The position numbers were made by a program, and so were the translations under genes. The notes beneath the pieces were generated by a model. That model saw only the letters and a list, made by a program, of their open reading frames with translations, had not been told where the DNA came from and made no database searches. From assembly GCA_037976565.1 (NCBI GenBank), contig CP137666.1, forward strand, positions 62,122,605 to 62,186,604: a stretch of 64,000 nucleotides of DNA, written 5' to 3'. This DNA comes from Mesocentrotus franciscanus. Lineage: Eukaryota; Echinodermata; Echinoidea; Camarodonta; Strongylocentrotidae. Each line of letters begins with the position of its first letter. Positions within the stretch are counted from its first letter, which is position 1. Shown here one piece after another: positions 9,781 through 21,700 of this stretch.

Positions 9781-12700
9781 GTGAGTTAAAACATAAAATA
9801 GATTGTAATCTACGACTACAACTAGTTGTACAACTTGTAGGCTTGTAGCTTCATCGCCGACGCCGCCCAGCCCTGCCCGGCCCGGCTGGCTTAATTATAC
9901 CGCTTGCAATTGCCGTCCGCTCGACGCGACGCTCCTGAATCAATGCAATGCGGCCAAGCTCAAGTCATGTCTTGCCAGGCTTTAAGTTTAAGTTCATATA
10001 ATATGCACAATGCAATTTCACAGGATAGTAATGCCATGACAATCAATGCAAAAGGAACTCTTACCCTTCTAGGCTTCTCTCTAGTCTAATCCTCTCTCTC
10101 TCTCAGTCTCACTTTTCCCATTGTTCTCTACCTTTCGCCGTTTCGGCTTTCCTCATCCTCTCTCTCTCTCTCTCCTCCCAGCTCCCCCCTCTCTCCTCCC
10201 AGCTCCCCCCTCTCTCCTCCCAGCTCCCCTCTCTCCTCCCAGCTCCCCCTCTCTCCTCCCAGTCCCAGCTCCCCCCTCTCTCCTCCCAGTCCCAGCTCCC
10301 CCCTCTCTCCCTCCCATCACCATCATGAATGATCAATTCTCTTCAGTTCTTCTTTCTCACAGTGTGGGTGAATTCATAAAAGATTTATGCAATACTGTTG
10401 AGTGTTATACTTACAAATCTCTTATTTGCAGGAATTTGTCACAACCTGTTGCTAAGTTAGACAGAAATAACTGTCTGGTATGGCTATATATGGGTCATTC
10501 TTTAATAAAACTGACATTTATCAACATTCCCCATGGCCATACACAGAGTCACAGACGGTAACCCTTGCAGGCTTGTGGCTCGCACAACGCACTTTTCACT
10601 GTTATCAATCGATGTATTATTAATATTATCAATTTATGTTTCCATTTTATCTATTAATTTTGTATTGTAAAAGAAACTGTGTTTTGGCCATCTGGCAATG
10701 AATTATTTTTTTATTGATAAATTGTTTTAAATAAGTACAACTAAATAAAAAATCAACGGGAGTCATGGAACCTTTCAAGGGTAACAGCTGCCATGGTATT
10801 GGTAATGATTCTCTGCTTGATTTAACCATTGGGCCTGCAGCTGAAATTTGCACCTCTGCACCCTTCTATGAAAAAATATATCAACTATTTTCTCAGTTTG
10901 TACCCCATTAACTTTTCTACTATTCTCGCCTTTGATCGTAATCGCAAGCAAATCTGGTCTTTCAAACAATCTCTTCCTCTAACCTCACACGCTTCCATGG
11001 ACAGAAAATATCATGCACCAAAAATGAGTGAAACGTAAACTTTATCTTTAGAATAACAAATGTCATATTTCTTTTCTTTATTCTTTATTTTTTAAAGGTG
11101 AATTGATTATTGTGTAAAATTGTTTTCTTTTAAACTTAGTAGTTATACTGCATCTTTCTACAAATATCAGTATTATTATACAAGCGTGTAGCTAGGATTT
11201 TATTTTGGGGGGGGGCAGTAGCGAGCATGCGAATCACTTACAGAGCGTGCGAAGCGCGCTCCCTAGGGGGGTGGGTGCAGGGAGGGGGAGTTTCCCCCTC
11301 CCGCACGAAGCGTGAAAGCTTTGACGTTTCATTTAATTATTAGAGAAAGAAGACGATTCGTTGTACCGTTCTCGACTCTTAATCCTTGTCTGAATTCAGT
11401 TCCCCCCTGCGCGAAGCGTGGAAGCTATGACGTTTCATTTACTTATTAGAGAAAGAAGACGATTTGTTGTATACCGTTCTCGACTCTTAATCCTTGTCTG
11501 AATTCAGTTTCCCCCCTCCGCCGCGAGGTGCGGAAGCTTTGACGTTTCATCAAATTATTGGAGAAAGACGACGATTCGTTGTACCGTTCTCTGCTCTTAA
11601 TCCTTGTCTGAATTCAGTTTCCCCCCTCCCGCGCAAAGCGCGGAAGCTTTGACGTTTCATTAAATTATTAGAGAAGATGACAATTCGTTGTACCGTGCTC
11701 CTTTTTCTTCCTACGTCCTCTTCCCTTTTTTTCTCTTCTCTCTCCTTTTTTTTTTTTTTTTGTCCGGCGTTTTTTTTTTTTTGGGGCGACTGCCCCACCG
11801 CCCTGGCTACGCGCCTGTTATTATATTGACAATGAGTTAACAATGAATTAAAATTCAATTGAAAATATCTCAGTTTTAAATCCATTACCAGATGGGAGCC
11901 AGGTGGTTTCCAGTAATCCAGTAATCAAAAGGTTCATGACTAAAAAGATATTTCTGTTTTCTTATTGTACAGAGTGGAGGAGGGAGAGTTACAAGTCGAC
12001 CTGATCCATCAGAGAGTAATGTAATCAAGTAAGTAATTTGAAGAAACCTAGATGTTTTAGAAATGAAAGAACTATCTAAAGGGTGTAGACTGCCACCCTT
12101 CCCTCTAAAATTCAAATATTCTGGCAACAGTCGCCTCATTGATTGGATGTCATTCAGTGCTCTTGATAATAATGGGTGTGGCATCGACAATGCTGCCTCT
12201 ACAATGCTGCCTCTTTCCTATTTCCTACTTTAAAGTTTCAACAGGGAGTTATGTACTTATATTCCATTTCCATCATGTTATACAACATCACACATGACGG
12301 AACAAGTATTGCTTGAACTTCCAAATCTTCAAAATCAGATTTGGGGAAGTGGTGTTTAATTCCATTCTGAGAAGGGTTAGTCTTCTGGTTCACTAGCACG
12401 AAGGACAGATTTGGTATACAATGGCCAAGCAAAGTTGAAACATGATTTAAAACAACAATTGTTTTCACCTTTTCCTCATTGTTATGCCCTTGGGCTCTGA
12501 GACTAAGTGTTAGGGATCTTTTATTTCTCCCACTATAGGAAATTTGAGATAACTAATCATTTCATATCAGATTTCTTGGTCTTATGAGGGCTGACACTTT
12601 GCTGTGGTCTGTATGTATTTCATCAAATGCCCCAAACATAGACTAATAACAATGCCTTTCTCTAATTTCAAAGCTCAAGAAATAGAGAATATATTTTAAT

Positions 12701-15700
12701 CATCATTTTAGGAGCTGCGATGTGATTTGATGGGTCTATTTTGGACTCCTTACTGGGACTGCGGGCCTATCCAGCTCCCAGTGACAATCTGTTGGAGTGG
12801 CTATCTTTTGCAATGTTTCAATATGTACCCCCAAAAAGAAGAAAGAAGAAAAAGGACTAAAAAATAAAATGATTGTGTGTTTTTATCAATTTACTCTTTT
12901 TGGGGACAGAATATTAGCAGATGGAGATGAGCATTCTTCCCCTGACTGTCTCTTGCCGTCGTATATTGATGACTGTGTAGCTGCAAACTCCCTCTTAGAT
13001 AAATTTAGTTACAGGTTTGTACAAATTATCTTTCATTTCTAAGATGTTTTAGAATCAGTGCAAGATTGTCTTTAAAAGTGGTCATGATACCTTCTTATAT
13101 AAACAAATTAAGTTGTGCTGGTTTGTGAGTTCATTCCAAATAATATATTAATATTGACTTCTATAGTAACATCGAACAATACAAAAAATATCAAAATAAA
13201 TATATCTTCAATTTTCAAAAACAATAGAAGAGCTAAAATAAGTGTTGTAGTTGTATCACCAAATATTCAAAACCTAACCAAACATAATCGAGGTAAGCCT
13301 GGTTCACGGGAAGGTATTTTTCACTTGTTGTGTATGCAGTATACACCCAGTGCAAGCTCACTTGACCAACTGTTTTGATTTTTGTGAACAGCTCTTACAG
13401 AATGAGGATTGTGAAATTTTTCTTTGTTAGACTAATAGTCAGAAGAAAGTTAACTAAGGCGGATGACTGAAGCCTGCGTTGTGTGTTAACGTGCCCCTCC
13501 CATTGTTTCATAGACGCAGGCTATGTTAAGTGGAAAACACTCCGTCCCTTGGATAGGACGTTAAATGGAGGCCCGTGTACAGGAGAGTCACCACCCTTGC
13601 ACGTTAAGAACCCACTGCACTATTCGTATAAGAGTAGGGGGAAACCCCGGTGTAGTGGTCCACCTGCACACCCCAATCAGGCAGAGTATATACGGCATCT
13701 GCAAGAATCTTCAGTATTGAAGGAGGCAGATTATCTTGAACAAGAAGAAATAGAAGAAGAAGGCATCAAGTAGAGGTGTTGTGGTCCAGTGGATAAGTCT
13801 CCGGACTGTGAACCACAAGGTGCAGGGTTTGAATCCTTGTCACAGCAGTAAGCTAGACATTAATCTATATTTGCCCAGGTGAAGTAAATGGGTACCAGGC
13901 AGGAATTAATTCCTTAAAACTGCTAGAGCACTGTAATGTGCTAAAGCCGGGCTAATAATAATGGAGCACCAGGAGTGGCAATCTACTAGACATAGCCGGG
14001 CTAATAATAATGGAGCACCAGGAGTGGCAATCTACTAGACATAGCGTTATATAAGACTCTACTATTATTACTATTATTTCTATTATCAAGTTTGTGAAGT
14101 TTGAGGGAAATCTGAGATAGGAATAAAAAGATTATGAAGTTTTAAACTATAGGATATATATTGTGAGTAACTTTCCATTATCTTTGTACTGAGAATTCTT
14201 AAAAATACTTCTTCTTCATGGTTGTTGATGAAGGAATAGATCTGTGTCATATATATTTAATTAGTATTTAAGAACTCAGCTTTTCCTTTTCTACTTCCCT
14301 TTCAAGCCTAATTTGGGATAGATACATTTTTCCTGTTCTAATGTAATATTCCTATTATTATTATGAGGAAATATTTTGTTTATGTTTTACGCCATTTGTA
14401 ATTAATAAAGTTCATGCACTTTTGAATATAAAATCATTTGTAATTCAGCTCTCAAGCTGCGATAATGATTATTGAATAAATACCATTATTATATAGACAG
14501 GGGGTGTAAAAACATATGTCCAATAATATTCTTATGGCACAGGTAAGACAAAATTTATTTCTGTAGGAGAAAATTGTAATTCATGAAAATAGTGCACAGC
14601 AAATGGAGAGCTGCCTGTAACGGAATAATCATCCAGTACCAGACCCTTGTGTCACGGAAACCTAGGATTACATTAAAATTATTACACTGTAAACAAAACA
14701 CACTGCTCAGTCAGGTAATATAGGTAAACAATTATTTATTATGTGTTTCTATAAAAGCTTGTATCATAGAACACAAAATAATATAAAGAAAATACACATA
14801 CATTTCATTCCGTCTGTATTTGGACATACATGTAGTACAATCATGATCTTCTTACACAAAATGTGACCAATGGAAAATACTTATAGTATTATAGTTATAA
14901 CACTTCCCTAAATGGGGTTCGCGAGAGCTCTTTGATGATCCCTCTGTATAGTCCTCGCTTAGGACAGTGATATCTTTTGTCACCAAGGAAACGGTCCAAG
15001 GATCAGCTGATCGCCGTCTTCCTCTTGTCGATGGTCAGGGGTGGGTGCTCACTCAAGCCGAACTCTGGTCATGAACTCAACGGGTCCCTCTTGTCGTAGC
15101 GTTTACCGGGAAAATGGTAATATCGAAGACTTAAGTGTCTACAACAATGCAGGGCACCTCTTGCAACCTCGGGGAGATTTAGGCTTGGAGACTGGAATTC
15201 TGCTTCCGTAATTCTTCTACGAATATAAGCTGAAAATAACAACCTGGTCCCACTTTCTCGCCTCTTCTTCAATCCCTCATTCACATACAAGTACAAGTTG
15301 CAAATAAACGCCTGCCATTAATGAGCTGACTGCCTGCTCATGAAAAACACGTCTGTCGTGTAGCACGATCTTTGGTGCAGTGCTGGTATACCTAATGCAG
15401 GGTGTGGTACTAGCAATATGCAAATTATCGACGCTCGCTACCCGAACCACTCGTCCAATGCAATGCTCCAAAAATAAACCCTGCGGCTCAAAACAAAGTA
15501 TCACGCATCGGTCATAGGTTAATGGCAAATTGCGCAAACTCAAAGACGGGAGTGAATAATTCTTACCGGGGTAATTAATTTATTCACGAAAGCAAAAAAA
15601 AAAGACTAACCAACTTTTCCTGGTTCAAAAAGTTGGCACTGTCTTGTGACACTGTGCTTGTCGTGCAACTATGAAATGTAATGGATGTAGTGTAATATCG

Positions 15701-18700
15701 TTCATGTTGCCTTTTCATCTGAATCGTACATGCATGAAGAACATGTACATATACTGTATTACATGTAGGTGTGTAAAAAAAGTAAAACAGATTCCTTTAT
15801 TTCTTTACCCCCTGTGACTTTGATCTACTGTGGTTAGTGTGTTGTAACTACTGGTATATTCATCTATTTATTAAACACTGCTTTACAGTATCTTGACTGA
15901 TACATTATATTCTTCTGTGCTTCTCTATTCTAATCATTCTCATCTTAATTTTCTCTTGTCATTCTATTACACTCTCTGTTTTTGGCCCTTTTCTCTCTGT
16001 TGTGCCCTTTATGTTTCATTTATTTATTTTTTAGTTATTTAATTAATTAATTAATTTATTTGCCTATATATATTCCTTGTCATATTCCTACATCCTTTTT
16101 CTTTTTTGTCTTATCATAAGATTCAGTTTTGTACTCTTCTTGATTTGCATCACACCTTTCCCTTTGTGTTCTTTGTGCCAGTGGAAGAAATTCTTACCTG
16201 TCTTATTTTTCAAACATACAATAATTTAATCTGAATTTGTTTTAATGAAACATTTATGTATTGTCATAGGTTCAGACTTAAAAGATTTGTTTTCTCTCCT
16301 CAGAGTAAAAAGTTCTTCAAGAGAGGAACAATCAACTTCAGTATCAGAGGTGACAGTTGCTGTTTCTACAAAAGGGTAGGATCATTTTCTTATGTAGGGT
16401 AATACTCTATAAGTCTATAATGTATGAGACAGGTGTGATGTAAAGGAATATAAAAAGATTCGTTTTATACCAGAATGCAGAAGATTTCATGCTCATTCCT
16501 TCCATATGTATTCATTGTTGGCAATTCGATGAATAAAAGTCTAGTTTTTAAAAAGATTTCTTGCGGCATTTCATGTATTTAGTATGCTTAACATAGTATA
16601 CAAATATACAATGACCTGTATCATTCCCTGTACACTTCTGTAATAACATGTACCGTACTCACATTCACATCACATTAAAAAAGAAAATAATAAATGCAAT
16701 TATTGCACGGCTCAAATGAAACATTGAAGGATGGAAATATGTTTAGCTGGTGCTATACAGGTACTGCAGTAGTGTATTGCAGTTAATACCGCACAGTGTA
16801 AATTGCACGGCGTGAGCGCCGCGACACCGCGGTAGTTGGCCATGTGGAGGCATTTGAAATCCCGTACGCTCACTGAATTTTGCTAGTTTTTTGGGGGGGA
16901 GGGGCCGGAAAACTAATATTTGTATATTTGTCATTGTATATTTGTATACTATGTTAAGCATACTAAATACATGAAATGCTGCAAGAAAAAGTGAACTATT
17001 CGGCAGCAAACGTCTTTCCTTGTAAAACTATTCTTTTTCTTGTTGTGTACACTCCTATAGCAACAATCTTACGATAAGGGATATAATAGACAATAACAGA
17101 GTAATGATTGATGTCTAGTACAAGCATGTTCCTAGTGTATTAGTGAAATACCTAAGAATACAAGGAGGGATTCAATCTGATATTACAGGCTTTGTCTTGC
17201 ATATCAACTCAAGTTTTACAGGGTTCGTGGGGTCAATGAAAACCTGTAACAGTTGTGGAAATTTGAGAATAGATTTCCAGGCCTGGAAAATTAATGAAAA
17301 AGAGATTAAATTACTAAAAGTTTTGTGAAAAATCATACAAAATCAATATCGGTCAAGGAAATATTTATGAAAACGTAATAAAGATACATGATAGAATGTC
17401 ATGGAGTTTTTTGTTAGTAGTTTGTATTCTGTTATTTTTACTATATTGCTTTGACTCATGCAAAATTTGATTTAGGAAACTTGTGTGAATAACAGTTTTG
17501 CATAGTGTGGTCAAAAAAATTGACTTTTGTGACTTTGAGTTATGCAGAGTTAACTGTATACATTTGTATATGTAAATTTACACAGGAGATCCTACTACAC
17601 TGCAGCTGAAGACGAGGCTATCCTGGAGTATATCGCCAAACATCCTTATCAATATTGTGGCAACAAAACCTGGCAAAGAATGGAAATCATGAAGGTGAAA
17701 TTAAAATCCATATTATTGGTGTTATCACTTAACAGTGTAGTCTTCGTTGACTTTGAAACTGAACTTGCATTAAATGATGATAGTCTTTGAAAACTGTTTG
17801 TGAGACTTGTTTCAGGAGTTTAAGTAGTTGAAGCAGTGTGATTCATTCTATAATAAATTCTCAGTCAACTGGTTGGGAAGTGGAATTCTTGCCAGTTGTG
17901 TGTATGGCATTTTTAATTGAGATAGATGAATTAAAATTTACTCTTTAGCTACAGTTCTCAAGATATTCTATCTTTCAAATTCCATGAAATATATTTGTGG
18001 ACTCCCAGTGGTGTATATATGTACACTTTAACAGTAGTTATGATTGAATTTTAAACTTTTTTTTCTTCTTTTTTTTTGTTTGGGGGTCATATATGTGTTG
18101 TTTCTCTTGATATTGTGTCACCTTTTCTGTTAATGTAGCACTGACTGTATATTACATACATTTCTCATGATAGGTTTAGCCCTATTTTGGTCTTAAAAAT
18201 TTTTTTAAAATGATTAAGTATTATGTTTTATATTTTGTTTTGTATCATGATCTGCACAGATAACAACACACTCTTGGCAATCCATGCGGGACCATTTTTT
18301 AAAAAAGCTTGAAGGAAGTCTCAATAAATACACTAAGAAACGTGAAGAAAATCTTCTGATGAAAGAACAAAAAGATCCAGGTATATTCTTAGAGGAAGTA
18401 TGTATAAGCACGTTAAGATGAACTGCTTAGATTTTGAGTGTGAGAGGTCAAAGGTCACAGGATTTTAAAAGTGTAAAAATCCCAGATATACACTGTTCCT
18501 TTGAAGTTGGTATAATTTGTTTCTCCTCTTTTCATGTTGATTGTGACAATTTTTTATTTTATTTTATAGAAGTACATTTTCAGAACTTTATCGATCAATG
18601 TAAAGAGTCAATTAAGTCATAAAGATTGATTCATAAAGTTCCTAGTATAGACTTTATATATTAAGAATGAGCCATTTTGTCACAACCATTTCATGAAAAG

Positions 18701-21700
18701 AGGTAAGAAAAAAATTATTCCAACTTTATGGGCAACAGTGTATCTTATCTTATCTTCTTACCTGCAATCAGTTGAGAATTATTAAGGCCATTTAAAAAAA
18801 ATAAAACTCTAGTTCAAGCATATAAACATGTAAAGATAAGCTATTAGAAATTCAATTTAAGAGGTTAAAGGTCAAAGATTCATAAAGTGTTAGGAACTTC
18901 CAAAATAGCTTGTTATGCAATAACTTGAGAACCACTGAGGCAATTTTAACAAAAGTTATCTCAAGAAGCCTGTCGTGATGAATTGATTAGATTGTGGGTG
19001 TAAGAAGCCAAAGGGTTAAGGCCCCAGCATCATAAAAGGATGTAAGAAAATAGAAAACATCTCATTCCTGCAATAACTTGAGAATTATTGAGGTAGTTTT
19101 AACCTATTTTTAATAATATTTAACAATTCCATATGAATAACTGTTGTAGCTGTGGACATGATACTTGGTACTAGTATCCATCATGATAGGAAGACAAGTG
19201 ATCAGATTTTGGGATTATCATGTCAAAGGTCATAAGGTCGGTTGAATTATAATTATAGGACTTTTGTTCTCGTGATATTTCAAGCTTCTTTTTAGTTGGA
19301 GGCATATTTGAGATGCAGTAGGATTTGTCTTGTTTTTGTTTATTAGATTCAGAAGAAGATATGAGTAATTCAAGTGATGAAGACGTTGAGAGAGAAATTA
19401 CAATTAACAGTGATGTAGACGTTGAGAGAGAAACTACACTTAACAGTGATGTAGCACCAACTGAAGAGAATACAGAAGATCAACCTAGTGACACATCATC
19501 TTACGATATGGATCTCTTTCAAGCAGCAAGTGAAGATTTAAAAAGTGAGATTTGTTTTAATAGTGTTTAAATACAATTACAGGTGATGTATTTGTTTAAA
19601 GGCAGTGACTTAGATATTAGAATTATTGTATGCCTTCACCACCAAGGTGGTGCCCAATGCATTTTGTTTTTGGGTTGTCCATCCATCCGTCCCACTTTCT
19701 TGTTATTGCGATATCTCAAGAACCATTTGAGGTATAAACTTCAAACATGGTGAGTTGGTGACAATATGTAGTTAGTACCACAGGAAGACAATCTGATTAG
19801 ATTTTGGAATAAGTAGGTATAAGTATGAAAGTGCATATGTGTTGCATATGTGTTGCATATGTGTTGCATATGTGTTTCATATGTGTTTCATATCCCTCAC
19901 ATTTCAGTAGATCTATTGAATCTTATAAAGTAAGAAACCATGCATCATCAGCCCATTAGCAACATAGGCCATAACAATATTACATCATATTACATACTCT
20001 AGTCGGTGTGACTAGTGTGAGCTCCTATCTTTGATGTCTGCCAAAGCAGATGACCCCTGCAAGCCAGTCTCTTAGCTGACAGCTAGGGGAATATAGTAAG
20101 CAAATATTAACCGACTATGAGGGTAATAGTTTGTATCCATTGCCTGAGTAAAGGAGGTTAATATTTGTTTTATATCCCACGTGTGTGTATTGGGTTTTTA
20201 CAGACGTGTATCAATCAGATATGATTATTTACGTCTGGGGACCGACCTTTAACGTCACCATCCGAAAGACGTGACTCAGTTTCGAACCTGCGTCCTCGGC
20301 TGAATCAGTTTGTAACTTCCACTGTTAGCTGGATTACAGGCGCACGCCACAACGCCTAGTTGGCAATAAGGTCTATTTAAAGTGAATTTTACAGTTCTGA
20401 GTTCTGATTCTGCAAACACTGACATTTCGCGTAACCTACTTTGCTATGCTTATTCAATGGGCTAGTGGGGCAGCAGCAAAAAAATACTATTAATCGTGAC
20501 AAAAGTACTATCACACCCCTAGCTCATGGCCATGAAGTGATGGTAAATCTATCATTGATCATGTGACCTCGTTTAGACCAATCAGATTGCAAGATTCTTA
20601 GTATGCGGGATATAATAACAAATATTCTTACTCTGATGTCACAGATATGAAAAATAGTAAAGGAGTTGCTTTTCTTCAAGAATGTTTGATCATGTTAAGT
20701 GTGCTTGATCTATCCATGAACAAGAAATGTTTCTGTTATGCATAAAGTATAGGTTGTTAAAATGACATCAGCTGATCACTCTTTGCTTTTTGCATGTGTT
20801 GCACATAATATCCTAACTTGTTTTACCATTAGAAGACATTTTTGTTGTTGTTGCAAACCCAACCTAACTCTTAAATTTTCAGGTAGTTTTGCAGCGAAGT
20901 TGTTTAATTTTGTAACTGAAAAAGGCTCAAACAGTTTTTTCACATTGATGATTTTTACTGCAGGGTAGGCCTGAGTCAATACGGTTTTCTTGCTAAATAA
21001 TAACCGTTAACTTTATATACGGGCGGTTTCGTTTAACCGTTATGAAAATACACGTATTTGTACACACATACATGTAGCAGCATTACTATCCTGGCTGTGT
21101 ATAAAGTTGGGCAACACTGTACTGCAGCACATTCATGCAACATTTTGTAAAACCTGCTGCAGCTACCGAACTAAACTTTTATCATACATCTTAACCACTC
21201 AATATTGATGACAAATAACAAACAAATAGAATGTACCGGTTTCTTTTATGAAATTTTACTTGAGTTTCCTGTAAATTTAGCAAGACTTCTGCCGATTGGG
21301 TCCGTCATACTCGACTCCGTACCTCCATTTTCTAATGTTACGTATGTGTGTTAAAATGCCCTCATACGTACGTACGTACACGCACACCCGCCATATAATA
21401 GTGTTCACATGGAGCCTAGTCACAGAAACTGAAGCTAGCCCAATACAATTTCACGAATAAGTCGCATTGCCAATTTTGTGTGTGTAAAGATCGCACCCTT
21501 CAAAACACGTATATGACCTGTGTATTGTATCAAATGCGATTTGTACACTCATCAAATTGGCACTTCCGCACATTGGTTGTACTTTGTATGGGATTGCTTC
21601 GTTCCCTGTGACTTATTGAAAATTGGCTGAGGTGAACCCGTGCGATTGCGTAAAACGCGGCAAAATGCATGATGCATGAGGTAGCGTGAATACGTACGTC

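Noticed and set aside
10109..10336. Gly/Trp/Glu-rich frame on the - strand
   Set aside because: It is the translation of the CTCCCAGCTCCCC minisatellite.
13773..13860. tRNA gene
   Set aside because: A-box and B-box-like strings are present, but the cloverleaf is not intact and the sequence continues into a SINE body and tail.
15069..15543. Two - strand open frames of 75-88 codons in TERF2IP intron 3
   Set aside because: No recognisable domain, no splice context and no conserved pattern.
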